Positions 18,442 through 27,255 of a stretch of 64,000 bases of DNA are shown piece by piece (within the stretch, counting starts at the first letter, position 1; every line of letters starts with the position of its first letter). Made by a program: the position numbers and the translations under genes. Origin of the DNA: Silvanigrella aquatica (lineage in GTDB: Bacteria; Bdellovibrionota_B; Oligoflexia; Silvanigrellales; Silvanigrellaceae); the NCBI RefSeq assembly GCF_001907975.1, contig NZ_CP017834.1, positions 1,943,338 to 2,007,337 on the forward strand, in the 5' to 3' direction. A model generated the notes under the pieces. That model made no database searches. It saw only the letters and a program-made list of their open reading frames with translations, and was not told where the DNA came from.

Positions 18442-19839
18442 ATGAAAAAATCAAATTTTATTTGGCTGTTTTTTTTAATTCCTATTTACTATTTCCATAG
18501 TTGTGCTCCATCAATTAATTTACAAGATCCTCCTATGACACTAGTGCAATCTTTGAGCTCTGATGGGTCACTTAAAGATTTAGCAAAATCAGCTCTCGCT
18601 GCAGGGAAAGTTGCCCAATATACAACACATGGAGGAAAAAATGGACTTATCTCCTTGGGAGACGCTAATGGTTGCGTGGTGATGACTAAAGGATGGTTAA
18701 AATGTTGGGGAGAGAATTTTAATGGTCAACTTGGCTTAGGTTACATATCACCCAGCACAGAAGGAATTACCAATCCCACTTGGGCGAAAGCTGTTAATCC
18801 TAAAGAAGACGAAAATGACATTATAGCCTCTGTTGTTATGGGAAGATCATCGACATGTGCTCAATATGCAAGTGGTTATAAATGTTGGGGAAGGCAAGAA
18901 CATGGCGTTCTGGGAAACAGAAAAACAGTTGAAAATGCCTTAGAACCTGAGCATGTCATAAATACTGAGAAACTGGTTTTAAAAGCCGTGCAGCTTAATG
19001 ATGGATTTTCTTGTGTTCTCGATACTACGGAAAAAATCACCTGCTGGGGAGAAAATCACGTAGGTCAACTTGGTAATAGAAATAAAGATAAGTCGATTAC
19101 GGGAAGTGAAGTTTTTTTAGAAGGCGTTGCAGCAACTGAATTAGTGTCTCATAATGCGGATAGCTGTGTTATTTTATCAACAGGAGAGGTAAAATGTTGG
19201 GGCAGAAATTTCTCTAATTCTTTTCCCTATTCTCCCGTCTCAATTACGACAGCTCATCCTGTAAAGTTTTTAGGGGGAGGTACATGTTATAGTCCTGCAT
19301 TAATTTGTGCTGTTTTACAAGATACAACTGTTCAGTGTTTTGGAAATTCATTAAATCTACTTGGCGAATTTGGAAACGGAACATTTGACAGGCCTTCTTC
19401 TATTACAACAGGAGAATCTGTCAAAAAAGCAGAGGGAGGAGGAATTCTTAATGGTATTTCAATGATTGGATCTGGCGGAGCTAAATCACTCAGCGATAAA
19501 GCAACAAAGAAGACAGAAGTCTCATTCGCCTGTGCCGTAGGAGATCATAATACCTCTGTTTATTGTTGGGGAGCGAATGGTGACGGAAATTTAGGTAACA
19601 GTACTCATAATGATTCTAATGTTGCAGTTAAAGTGCATGAATCGTGGAATCAAAATTTGGATCATAATTTAATAATTATAGATTTAGCTGTTTCAGATGC
19701 TCGTGCCTGTGTTTTATTAAAAAATGAAGATGTGTGGTGCTGGGGTGGAGGACTTCATAATAAAGGTGAACTTGGCAATGGAAAATTAGATGGCACTTCG
19801 AATGTTCCTATTAAAATCTTAAATAGAAATGATGAATAA
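18442..19839 (+). CDS. RCC1-repeat lipoprotein
   Basis: 465 residues: signal with a lipobox-like FHSC, then seven RCC1/BLIP-II-type repeats recognised by their Cys-Trp-Gly cores (LKCWGENFNGQLG, YKCWGRQEHGVLG, ITCWGENHVGQLG, VKCWGRN, VQCFGN, VYCWGANGDGNLG, VWCWGGG). The fold should be a seven-bladed beta-propeller held on a membrane surface. Bacterial relatives are common in predatory and host-associated bacteria, with protein-binding roles. Function here is unknown. It lies between the glycosyltransferase and the MFS gene without obvious operon linkage. Confidence 0.8.
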   Translation: MKKSNFIWLFFLIPIYYFHSCAPSINLQDPPMTLVQSLSSDGSLKDLAKSALAAGKVAQYTTHGGKNGLISLGDANGCVVMTKGWLKCWGENFNGQLGLGYISPSTEGITNPTWAKAVNPKEDENDIIASVVMGRSSTCAQYASGYKCWGRQEHGVLGNRKTVENALEPEHVINTEKLVLKAVQLNDGFSCVLDTTEKITCWGENHVGQLGNRNKDKSITGSEVFLEGVAATELVSHNADSCVILSTGEVKCWGRNFSNSFPYSPVSITTAHPVKFLGGGTCYSPALICAVLQDTTVQCFGNSLNLLGEFGNGTFDRPSSITTGESVKKAEGGGILNGISMIGSGGAKSLSDKATKKTEVSFACAVGDHNTSVYCWGANGDGNLGNSTHNDSNVAVKVHESWNQNLDHNLIIIDLAVSDARACVLLKNEDVWCWGGGLHNKGELGNGKLDGTSNVPIKILNRNDE

Positions 19840-19960
19840 TAAAATCGAATTTTAGCAACTCCATGTAATATAAACTTTTTATAATTTTCATCTCTCCATA
19901 GGTTATGACTCTTATAATATATTGATATTATAAAAAAATTATAATATACGAAATTTGGTC

Positions 19961-19997
19961 TATTTAAAATAAAGTAAAATCTCATTTATTTTAAATA
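19961..19997. repeat. 13-bp inverted repeat between the RCC1 and MFS genes
   Basis: Arms 19961-19973 and 19985-19997 are exact reverse complements with an 11-base loop, all A/T. It lies 41 bases before the MFS start, between its likely promoter region and its ribosome-binding site. It could be an operator or an mRNA hairpin. Confidence 0.4.
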
Positions 19998-20037
19998 CAA
20001 TGCCTTACAAGCACTTTTAATATAAGGACAATTTATT

Positions 20038-21228
20038 TTGAAAAAGTTTAGGACTTATTTCTCATCATTTTTGATGTCATTTATTGAGTGGTTTGATTTT
20101 CTTATATTTATCTATATTTTTATCGCTTTCTTTAAAAGCCAAAATGATTCTTCAATATTAAATGCTTTTCAGCAATTAGGTATTATCATCAGCTTTATTG
20201 CCCGCCCCATTGGAGCCTATGTCCTAGGCCTTGTTTCACTTAAAATAGGACGCATAACTTCACTACTTTATACCGTGAAACTCATGATGGTCGCCTCGTT
20301 TTTGTTAATTGTAGCCGCGTACATGACCGATCATCTTATTCTTTGTGCCACTATTGCCTTTATTGCGCGCTTTATTCAAGGTTTTTCAATTGGCTCTGAA
20401 ACAAGTAGCAATTATATGTATATTTATGAAATATCGAAGAAAAAGGCTACGGGAGTGGCTATTGCCGGCGTGGGCGTAGCTTGCGGACAAGTTCTGGCTT
20501 CTTTTGCGCCCAACTTATTGAACGGCATTGGTTCTTTTCAAGATAAAATATTATGGGCTTATGGTTCCTCTATTTTATTATCCTTTGTGGTATTGTATTT
20601 AAGAAAATCCATGCCCGAAACCAAAGATCCGCGCTATCAAAATATCAAACAAAAAGTCAGCGTATTTAAAATCACCCATGAAATATTAAAAGCCGTGTTT
20701 CCTTTTGGGTTTCTCATTTATTACGTGCTCATTATTTTTCCAAAACATGCTGAACAGCACTATGGCATTTCAAAGGAATTTTCATATTATTATCTTACTT
20801 ACGCTTGTCTTATTATTGCCTTTTTACCTCTATTATTTGCATCCATTGCCGATAAAATAGGAACGAGTAAAGTACTGACTCTAGCTATATATATGACTGT
20901 GCTTTTCATTCCCTTATTTTTATTAATTAAAGATCCTTTTTTTCAAATTACTTATATCGCCGCATTAAATTCTATTCATTTTTCTGTAGCTCTTGTGCGC
21001 GTCTTTAACGATGTGGGTACAGAACAGTTGTATTTGCATTTTCCTTTAATATATAATGTTATTATGGCAGCTTTATCCAGTTTTATTGTAGCCTTTTTTA
21101 ATTCGGGTCTTGAGCATGATCATGTCTTTCTCATGTTCTTATTTGGCATAATTGCTCTTCATTATAAACATCTTTTCTTCTTCTTATTTAATCCGAAAAA
21201 AGCACAATCAAAAATATATGGGTCTTAA
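20038..21228 (+). CDS. MFS transporter, metabolite:proton symporter-like
   Basis: 396 residues with about 12 transmembrane segments. N-terminal SFIEWFDFLIFIYI, FIARPIGAYVLGLVSLKIGR and FIARFIQGFSIGSETSS match the MHS/ProP-ShiA-type branch (EWYDF, RP.GA, R..QG.s.GGE) with Ser-Glu variants. It would import a small polar metabolite at the inner membrane; the substrate cannot be told. The start is TTG at 20038 with AAGGA 9 bases upstream. It converges on the broken gene at 21239-21877. Confidence 0.8.
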   Translation: MKKFRTYFSSFLMSFIEWFDFLIFIYIFIAFFKSQNDSSILNAFQQLGIIISFIARPIGAYVLGLVSLKIGRITSLLYTVKLMMVASFLLIVAAYMTDHLILCATIAFIARFIQGFSIGSETSSNYMYIYEISKKKATGVAIAGVGVACGQVLASFAPNLLNGIGSFQDKILWAYGSSILLSFVVLYLRKSMPETKDPRYQNIKQKVSVFKITHEILKAVFPFGFLIYYVLIIFPKHAEQHYGISKEFSYYYLTYACLIIAFLPLLFASIADKIGTSKVLTLAIYMTVLFIPLFLLIKDPFFQITYIAALNSIHFSVALVRVFNDVGTEQLYLHFPLIYNVIMAALSSFIVAFFNSGLEHDHVFLMFLFGIIALHYKHLFFFLFNPKKAQSKIYGS

Positions 21229-21247
21229 TTAGAATTCTTTAATTAAG
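21224..21247. terminator. Weak bidirectional hairpin between convergent genes
   Basis: CTTAATTA (21224-21231) pairs exactly with TAATTAAG (21240-21247). It straddles the MFS stop codon and the end of the facing gene. No U-run follows, so terminator activity is doubtful. Confidence 0.25.
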
Positions 21248-21877
21248 CTTAATTGGAAATATAGTTTGTAATTCTTTCATACTATATGGCTTTAAATAAA
21301 TATGATCGGATAGTTCTCTAAACTGGTGATGAAAGAAAATCTTTGCAATTACAAGGGAACTGCTATCGGGTTTAAAGTGTCCAGAATAATTTGATAATTC
21401 AGTTAATTTTTTTATTTCATGATTATAATATATTTTTCCTGCTGCAATCACAGGCTGATAATTATTTAATGCAGAATGAGGAGCTATTTCAATTCCATCA
21501 GAAGTCAGATTTTGTCTTTTGCCATTTGAAAGTGTCATAATATTATCTTCATAGCCAAAAATAATAACACCAGATTCACTTATAACAAATCTATAGAATG
21601 CCGATCTATTTAAAGCTTGAATATCTGAAATTGTTAACATTTTAGGCATTGAAAAATTTCAATGTCTATATTTTGAGTCATCTTTTGGAGACATTAAAGA
21701 TCTCCATTTAGGAGAAAAATTTATAAGTTTTTCAAATGTATTTTCAGATAATTGCTTTTTATTATTTATTTCTATTTGTGCACTTTTTATTAAATGTTTC
21801 ATTGGAAATAAATTGTTGAAGAGATTTAGAGACCCCATATTATTCTTAAGATTACTTGTCTTTGTTGTCGTATCCAT
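21239..21877 (-). pseudogene. Unknown gene interrupted by a single in-frame TGA
   Basis: Two frames, 21659-21877 (72 aa) and 21239-21649 (136 aa), are in the same phase and separated only by TGA (21659-21661) and three codons. Together they would make ~212 residues: MDTTTKTSN... through SPKDDSKYRH, stop, NFSMPKMLT... to FPIKLN. The second half contains PVIAAGKIYYN and LSNYSGHFKPDSSSL, a motif pattern found in uncharacterised proteins of host-associated bacteria, but I cannot name the family. Either a nonsense pseudogene, two coupled genes, or a read-through site. It lies between the MFS gene and the second glycosyltransferase. Confidence 0.5.
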
Positions 21878-21946
21878 AGCAATATATCCAGTACTTTTCT
21901 TAACAAATTTTAGCTTATATTTTTTAAAAATAATATCTGCTGCTGA

Positions 21947-22972
21947 CTATAGTTTTTTAAGTCTTGCAAAGCCGGGATTTTTCCAAGAATATAATAAAAT
22001 GTCTTGATTTGGAATTTTAAAATAGTTTGACATCTCAGAAGTATAAAACATTGAATATTCCATAGAATTTTTATATTTAAAAAATATACCTAGTAATTCA
22101 TAGCTAAAAGATAGGCAAGGGTATGAAAATGAAATATTTTCATTTTCATTCAGTTTTCTAAAATTTTTATAATCCTCTTTATTATAAAATTGTAAATATT
22201 TTGAATCATTTTTATCATTAAAAAATGACTTATTTAATTTCATAAATTTTTCATGATTAATATTTTTTTTAAAACTTTCAATATCTTCAATATGATCATT
22301 AAAAAAATCTGAATTATCATTTAATTGAAGTTCATAATACTGAAGTACATTTTCAAATGCATTTTTTTCAAATGCTATAATCATTTGATTTTCTAAAAGC
22401 CCTTGATTACCTACCATCATAATATAATAAAATTTAATATCAAATCCAGATGATTGAAATTTATTTTTTATCTCTTGAATATTTGAATAAAATTTCCTTC
22501 TTGAAGAATTTTCGATATCGCAATCTATATAAATTCCAGGAAGAAAATCTAAAATTAAAATTCTTGCTAAATCCGATGAAAATACATAAATATTATTTTT
22601 TATTAGTAAATTAAATATATCTATTATTCCCTTATAGACCAATTTGTATTTTGAAATTAAATTTTCTATCTCTATAACTTTTATATTGTGATATTTCCCA
22701 TTTGCATCTGGAAGAGACCAATTATAAATATTTGGACTTATTTCTTTTAATTGCGATATTGTATTTTTATCATTAAAAAAAGTGAGCCCTTGGTTTTTTT
22801 GTTTAATTTTTTCAATATCATTATGTGTCGTCCACAATAAAATTTCAGCGTTACTATTGGAATATGACAAATATTTTTTCCACTCCCCTAAATTATTTTT
22901 CAATTCAACTGAAGGGACACTCCCTGTCCAAAAAAAACTAATAAAAATTGTATTATCATTAATATTTGGCAT
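21947..22972 (-). CDS. Second toxin-type DXD glycosyltransferase-like protein
   Basis: 341 residues from ATG 22972, chosen because AAAGGA lies 7 bases upstream; an in-frame upstream ATG (23002) adds ten residues. TIFISFFWTGSVPS resembles the family start. SSDLARILILDFLPGIYIDCDIE carries the Asp/Arg (D134, R137) and DCD (150-152) signature shared with the gene at 17199, although overall the two look distant. No signal peptide. Very AT-rich, Asn/Lys-rich composition. Probably a sugar transferase; effector or surface-polysaccharide role is open. Confidence 0.65.
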   Translation of the reverse strand: MPNINDNTIFISFFWTGSVPSVELKNNLGEWKKYLSYSNSNAEILLWTTHNDIEKIKQKNQGLTFFNDKNTISQLKEISPNIYNWSLPDANGKYHNIKVIEIENLISKYKLVYKGIIDIFNLLIKNNIYVFSSDLARILILDFLPGIYIDCDIENSSRRKFYSNIQEIKNKFQSSGFDIKFYYIMMVGNQGLLENQMIIAFEKNAFENVLQYYELQLNDNSDFFNDHIEDIESFKKNINHEKFMKLNKSFFNDKNDSKYLQFYNKEDYKNFRKLNENENISFSYPCLSFSYELLGIFFKYKNSMEYSMFYTSEMSNYFKIPNQDILLYSWKNPGFARLKKL

Positions 22973-23348
22973 TTTTTTTCCTTTGATTGATATTAAATTC
23001 AACTCTTCAAGATAAAAATTTAATAGATAAGATAAGATTTTTTCTTAACCATTTTTGACTTTAAATAAATTATATATTAATAGCTAAAAAAATTATTATT
23101 TTTTTTAAACAGGCAATAGAAGACATATACAATAACATATTGATATAAAAGTGTAAAAATATTTTTTATTACAAAATAACTATAAATATTAATATCTAAA
23201 AATACTTCATATAAATACCTAATTTAATTAAAAATAATGGGATCTAGCGGAAATAATTTTGATAATAGCTTTTAGCAGCCAAAATTGATTTTACGGAAAA
23301 TTAAGAAAATTTTGTTATGAAATATAATATAAATTAATACTTTCTCAA
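22973..23348. other. Gene-free A/T-rich spacer
   Basis: About 375 bases of extremely AT-rich DNA between the second glycosyltransferase and the 3' end of the group II intron. I see no coding frame or RNA gene; it presumably holds the promoter of the minus-strand glycosyltransferase. It forms the 3' flank (exon side) of the intron. Confidence 0.6.
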
Positions 23349-23393
23349 ATTGAGTAGGTAGAAGCACAGTGTTACCACTGTGCAACCCCATTA

Positions 23394-23426
23394 GAACCGT
23401 ACTTGCCCAATTAAGGCATACGGCTC
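23394..23426 (-). ncRNA. Group II intron domain V
   Basis: The minus strand reads GAGCCGTATGCC, then a short loop, then GGCAAGTACGGTTC: a 33-base hairpin with the AGC catalytic triad and the two-base bulge expected of domain V. It follows the reverse-transcriptase stop closely and precedes a domain VI stem whose arms contain GCACAGTG and CACTGTGC. Confidence 0.9.
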
Positions 23427-23431
23427 CTTCA

Positions 23432-24847
23432 CTAGCACCGCTTATAAGCGCTCGAGTTAAAGATAAGGCTATGCCGAATTGATGGTTTTGGAAAATCCAC
23501 TCTCTTAAGAACTTCACTAAATTGTTTCCAATTAAAACTGCGTTTTTGACTTCGTCTATTGAGACATTTGAACATAAGGATTTTAACCACTTCCACGAAT
23601 TGTGTAATTCGTTTTCTATTATCGTTAATTGCAAAATATTCTAGGTACCCGTTGACAATTCTTTTCGCATAATCAAAGAAATCTTTTCTGTGCATATTCT
23701 TATTAAAATATTCGGAAATTAATTTAATTTTTGCCCTGAATCGCAAGGAACAGGTTTTCCTTTTTACACGCCAGAAAATACTGTTTGTCTTTCTGGAAAA
23801 TGATTTGCCCCACACATGAAGAAAACCAAGAAATGTGAATTTTGGTATTTTGTTTCCTCTTTTATGAAGATAATTTGCCACAAATTTTCCATTTGAAATA
23901 ACCTTGGTTTTTAGTTCGTGTAATTCTAATCCAAATATATTCAACCGTTCTTTTAATTTAATTCTGAGTCTTTCAGCTAAATCCAAAGATTTAGCTGTGA
24001 ATATCATGTCATCAGCGTAACGCACAATTGTGCAGCCAGATGCTAATTCATTTTTATTCAAGTTAACAAACCACTTATCCACCACTTCATGTAAATAAAT
24101 ATTTGCAAGGAGCGGTGATAAAACAGAACCTTGAGGAGTTCCTGTTTGATTGACTACAACTTTACCTTCGATATCAATACTTTTACACTTTATTAATTTA
24201 ATTAATAGGTTTAAGAATCTTTTATCTCCAATTTTGTTACTAAGAATATTAATTAAAGGTTCGTGAGGTATATTTGAAAAGCATTTCTTAATATCCACAT
24301 CCAGGACAGCCCTTGTTGAGCTATTCATCAAATCTTTGTCTAGTGTAGCCAATGCTTGATGGCAGCTTTTATTAGGTCTGAAACCAAATGAGAATTGATA
24401 GAAATGCGGCTCAAATATTGGTTCTAAAATCCTTCTTGCCGCTTCTTGGACTATTTTGTCCTCAAAGCATGCAATTGAAAGTGGTCTCTTAGTACCATCG
24501 GATTTAGGTATTTCTACCGTTCTTGTTGGCTTTGGGTAATAACTTCCATTTCGGATTTTAGATAACAATGCTTTTAAATTAATTCCTAATTCTTTTCCAT
24601 ATCCCTCCTTAGTTACCTTATCTGTTCCTACGGCTTTGTTTTTGTCCAAACTGTGGAAACACTCTCTAAGAAAATCCTCCGATAAAATATGCCCTAAATT
24701 GGTAAACTTTATCTTCGCATTTTCTTTTGATTTTAACTCTACTCGCAAGAGTTTCGTATTCGCTATTTTGTTCACTATGCTGGGTTGTTTCACAGCGTTT
24801 CCCTCTTGACGATTGCTAATTACTGGGTTCCTTCGCTCCATGATCAT
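23432..24847 (-). CDS. ltrA: Group II intron reverse transcriptase/maturase
   Basis: 471 residues. RT blocks are visible: KAVGTDKVTKEGY, TKRPLSIACFEDKIVQEA, FGFRPNKSCHQAL, VLDVDIKKCFSNI, GTPQGSVLSPLLANIYL, the catalytic IVRYADDMIF, and FLGF. A thumb/maturase X region follows (RRSQKRSFNWKQF...PKPSIRHSL). No HNH endonuclease domain is present, so it is an En-minus type. All YADD catalytic residues are intact, so it may still be active. The start ATG 24847 has GGGAAG upstream, within domain IV of the intron. Confidence 0.93.
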   Translation of the reverse strand: MIMERRNPVISNRQEGNAVKQPSIVNKIANTKLLRVELKSKENAKIKFTNLGHILSEDFLRECFHSLDKNKAVGTDKVTKEGYGKELGINLKALLSKIRNGSYYPKPTRTVEIPKSDGTKRPLSIACFEDKIVQEAARRILEPIFEPHFYQFSFGFRPNKSCHQALATLDKDLMNSSTRAVLDVDIKKCFSNIPHEPLINILSNKIGDKRFLNLLIKLIKCKSIDIEGKVVVNQTGTPQGSVLSPLLANIYLHEVVDKWFVNLNKNELASGCTIVRYADDMIFTAKSLDLAERLRIKLKERLNIFGLELHELKTKVISNGKFVANYLHKRGNKIPKFTFLGFLHVWGKSFSRKTNSIFWRVKRKTCSLRFRAKIKLISEYFNKNMHRKDFFDYAKRIVNGYLEYFAINDNRKRITQFVEVVKILMFKCLNRRSQKRSFNWKQFSEVLKRVDFPKPSIRHSLIFNSSAYKRC

Positions 24848-25344
24848 TACTCACTTCCCAACTACTATGAACCCTCTGACTTTTCATATCTCATGTTGAT
24901 TTGCTATGGTTTTATCCTTTTGCTTGTCAGTTCTGTATTTCTACAGTGAGAATATGAAATCTCCCGTGTTGACTGACAGATTTCTTTGTACATGCCGAGC
25001 TTAACAACCCCGCTCTTGCCAATTACATCTCACGTCTATCGAAGTAATTGATTTTGGTTTCCGCTGGACGTACGGCGTCACCCAAGAGGTTGAAGGTACT
25101 TTCGGGACTAAATCGCTTCACGTTTTCACATTTCGGCCTGCACAATTCGCTCCATACGCTTAGTGCAATTCATCACTAAATTACACTCAATGTTCGCTAC
25201 AACGTGGTTACGTTATTCCTTCGTTGTGTGGACTTACACCACCAAACCTATCGCCCTTTGCACGGCGCACACATCCTTCCCTCCCTAAAAACCTCCTAAC
25301 GTCGATTTTTTGAGGAAGGGGATTCCTTAGATACAAAAGCAAAA

Positions 25345-26120
25345 CTAGCTAGAATTTTTCTTCGTACGAGTCGGCCTATCATGCCCGATAGGGAACATGT
25401 TCTTGTATGCGTTGAGTATGTTTATACTCGCATTTACATCACGATCATGGATCGTATTGCACTTTTCACATGCCCATGTTCTTACTCCAAGCCCGATCCG
25501 TGGTAGTATTTCACTACACTTTGAGCACGTCCGAGTTGAATCTCTTTCTGAAATTTCTTTGTATATTGAAGCAGCTCTAACGGCTTTGTACTTCAACATA
25601 TTTTTAAATATCCCTATTCCTGAATCGAGTGATATTCCTGATAGCTTTTTATTGCGATTCATGAATTTACAAGGAACATCACCTACAACAATAAGAGAAT
25701 ATTTTTTACAAGTTTTGTAGATTCCTTATGCAAATAATCTTGCCTTATATTAGCAACTTTTACATGTAGTTTTCTTTCTTGTTTTGCTTTGGGAAAAGAA
25801 TGATATTTTTTACTTTTAGATTGTTTTCTTTGTGCAAACTTTTGGCATCTTTTTAAATACCGCATTTTTGCTAAAGCATTTTTTCTTAAGTTGGGTCTAT
25901 CAATCTTTTCACCATTTGAATATGTTGCAAGAGTTTTAATTCCAATATCTATCGCAATTTCTTTATCATCATCTATTAACTTAACGGATTTATTTTTAAG
26001 AGCATCTTATTGAGTTTGTTTACAAAAATTCCATACCATGTTTACAGAACGAGACATTTGAGAGAGCACTCTATTTGCTTTCCCTGAATCTTTAATTCTG
26101 TAGCGATATATTGTTATCAT
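25345..26120 (-). pseudogene. tnpB: tnpB (RNA-guided nuclease) remnant
   Basis: Reads from ATG 26120 (MITIYRYRIKDSGKANRV) through MSRSVNMVWNFCKQTQ to an in-frame TAA (26007-26009). It then continues in the same frame with EIAIDIGIKTLATYS, the first RuvC Asp motif. Frame is lost at a six-A run (25702-25707), after which YSLIVVGDV leads into the zinc ribbon (CSKC, CEKC) and HDRDVNAS with the last RuvC Asp. At the second RuvC position the usual Glu is Gly (VVGDV), as in a TnpB branch where, to my knowledge, the Glu has been relocated. One nonsense and one frameshift make it a pseudogene. Confidence 0.85.
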
Positions 26121-26533
26121 TAATGATCAACTCCACCTTGATTTTCAATATACCTTTTCAGAACATTTATAGGAGCACTGCCTACACTTATTAAGCAATA
26201 AGATGTTGTCCAAAAAGATTCTTCCCAAAGTTTCTTTTTAATTTCAGGAAATTCTTTTTTAAGAAGTCTACTTGTAGCTGATTTCATCGCATTTATATAT
26301 TTAGAAAGTTCACAGTTTGGTTTAGTTCTAAGCAAAAAATGAACGTGATCAGGTTCCCCATTCATTTCCTTAATTTTTACATTGTGGCTTACCCCAATAT
26401 ATTCTGCAATTTCTCTTAGTCGCAATAACATTTTTTGATTTGTTAAAACTTTTTTTCTATATTTAATAACCAAAATCAAATGATAGTTTAAACTAAATAC
26501 AGAATGATTATTAGAATCTAACTCAAACGTCAT
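26120..26533 (-). CDS. tnpA: IS200-type Y1 single-strand transposase TnpA
   Basis: 137 residues, typical length. The HUH motif is in EPDHVHFLL and the nucleophile Tyr is in LKRYIENQ near the C-terminus, with FSLNYHLILVIKYRKKVL at the front. The enzyme nicks and joins single-stranded ends at subterminal hairpins. The frame is intact, so it could still act on its own or related ends. Its TAA stop overlaps the tnpB ATG (TAATGA), showing coupling. Confidence 0.92.
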   Translation of the reverse strand: MTFELDSNNHSVFSLNYHLILVIKYRKKVLTNQKMLLRLREIAEYIGVSHNVKIKEMNGEPDHVHFLLRTKPNCELSKYINAMKSATSRLLKKEFPEIKKKLWEESFWTTSYCLISVGSAPINVLKRYIENQGGVDH

Positions 26534-26615
26534 GAATCTCCCCTATTAATTATAGGGTACTACCGATTTATTTAAATATCAAATTTTCTATATCAAAAAT
26601 TAATAATTATAATTA

Positions 26616-26722
26616 CGTCTGATTAATAAGACGGCTAAAGCCAACTTTCGATAAGCAAAAATTCCTATCGTCTTTTTGCATGCCTCGTCAGGCTTTCAAT
26701 TAAACCTTGCACCGTTTGGTGC
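26616..26722. other. Hairpin-rich leader upstream of tnpA
   Basis: Five short perfect stems in about 107 bases: CGTCT/AGACG (26616-26633), GGCT/AGCC (26633-26642), CGATA/TATCG (26649-26670), GCCT/AGGC (26682-26693) and GCACC/GGTGC (26709-26722). It lies 83 bases upstream of tnpA on the minus strand. IS200 is known to have a folded tnpA leader and an antisense RNA that limit transposase synthesis, and this could be the equivalent. The transcribed strand is not determined. Confidence 0.5.
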
Positions 26723-26742
26723 TGCGGTCTTTTCAGCTCACT

Positions 26743-26773
26743 TATATCCCCGACTTTAGAAGTCGGGGATATA
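26743..26773. repeat. IS605-type subterminal palindrome (left end)
   Basis: Fourteen bases (26743-26756) are the exact reverse complement of 26760-26773, with loop TAG. The CCCCGACTT core resembles palindromes at the ends of IS605-family elements, which TnpA binds as hairpins. It marks the end of the element upstream of tnpA. Confidence 0.75.
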
Positions 26774-26951
26774 CGTTCGTTTCTGGTAAATAATTTAAAT
26801 AGCGAAAATTTAATTAATTCTTCCTTCAAAACTATAAGCATTCATTGAATACTCCGTTCACTTGGACTCTATTTTCTGACAATTGTCACTTTAAAGCTTC
26901 TCTATATATTACCGAAACACAATATCGTAGCCAAGCAGGGAGGGCATTGAT

Positions 26952-27179
26952 ATGGGCGATTACAAATGTTTACTATGCAAATCTGAAGCAACAATAACAA
27001 CGAATGGCAAGGACGAGCTTGCTAGCATTGACTGCCCAAACTGTGGCGCATACCGGGCAACAGAGAAAAATATTAGGTACGCCATGTATAATCCCTTGAG
27101 CGATAAAGAATTAGCAAAGGTAAGCTGCGAAATTCAAAGCGACCCCGATTATCTTCTAAAAAATACCCTCTATTTTTAG
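26952..27179 (+). CDS. Small zinc-ribbon protein
   Basis: 75 residues with two CxxC knuckles (CLLCKSEA at 6-9 and CPNCGA at about 28-31), so probably a single zinc ribbon, followed by a helical tail. A strong GGGAGGG lies about 7 bases before the ATG. No family recognised; the size and motif resemble the N-terminal part of larger proteins, so it may be a truncated gene at the edge of the IS element. Isolated transcription unit. Confidence 0.55.
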   Translation: MGDYKCLLCKSEATITTNGKDELASIDCPNCGAYRATEKNIRYAMYNPLSDKELAKVSCEIQSDPDYLLKNTLYF

Positions 27180-27255
27180 TTATTTTAGATAGCATTCACT
27201 TAATATAGTCTTCTGAAAATCTGTGAACAAGAAAGTGCAAAACTTATTAATAAAA

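Larger units (their letters stand above)
23349..25270 (-). mobile_element. Group II intron, apparently complete
   Basis: The minus strand begins GTGCG (at 25270; GTGTG two bases earlier is also possible), the bacterial 5' consensus GUGYG. It continues with a ~420-base structured domain I-III region, encodes a reverse transcriptase, and ends with domain V (23394-23426) and a domain VI hairpin followed by CTACCTACTCAAT. The length is about 1.92 kb. The 3' end is placed at 23349 by analogy (about 3 bases uncertainty). The 5' flank is only 75 bases from the end of a decayed tnpB, so it inserted beside or into the right end of the IS200/IS605 element. Confidence 0.85.
25311..26773 (-). mobile_element. 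IS200/IS605-family element, decayed
   Basis: Contains tnpA (Y1 transposase) and a damaged tnpB in the order and orientation of IS605-type elements, bounded on the right by a perfect 14-bp palindrome (26743-26773) and on the left by a short hairpin (AGGAA/TTCCT near 25313-25327) expected at the other end. These elements have no terminal inverted repeats and move as single strands. Boundaries are approximate. The group II intron abuts the left side. Confidence 0.75.

Noticed and set aside
23272-23634. Small frame overlapping the end of the intron reverse transcriptase
   Set aside because: It lies in another frame of the RT gene and the domain V/VI RNA, with no protein similarity visible.
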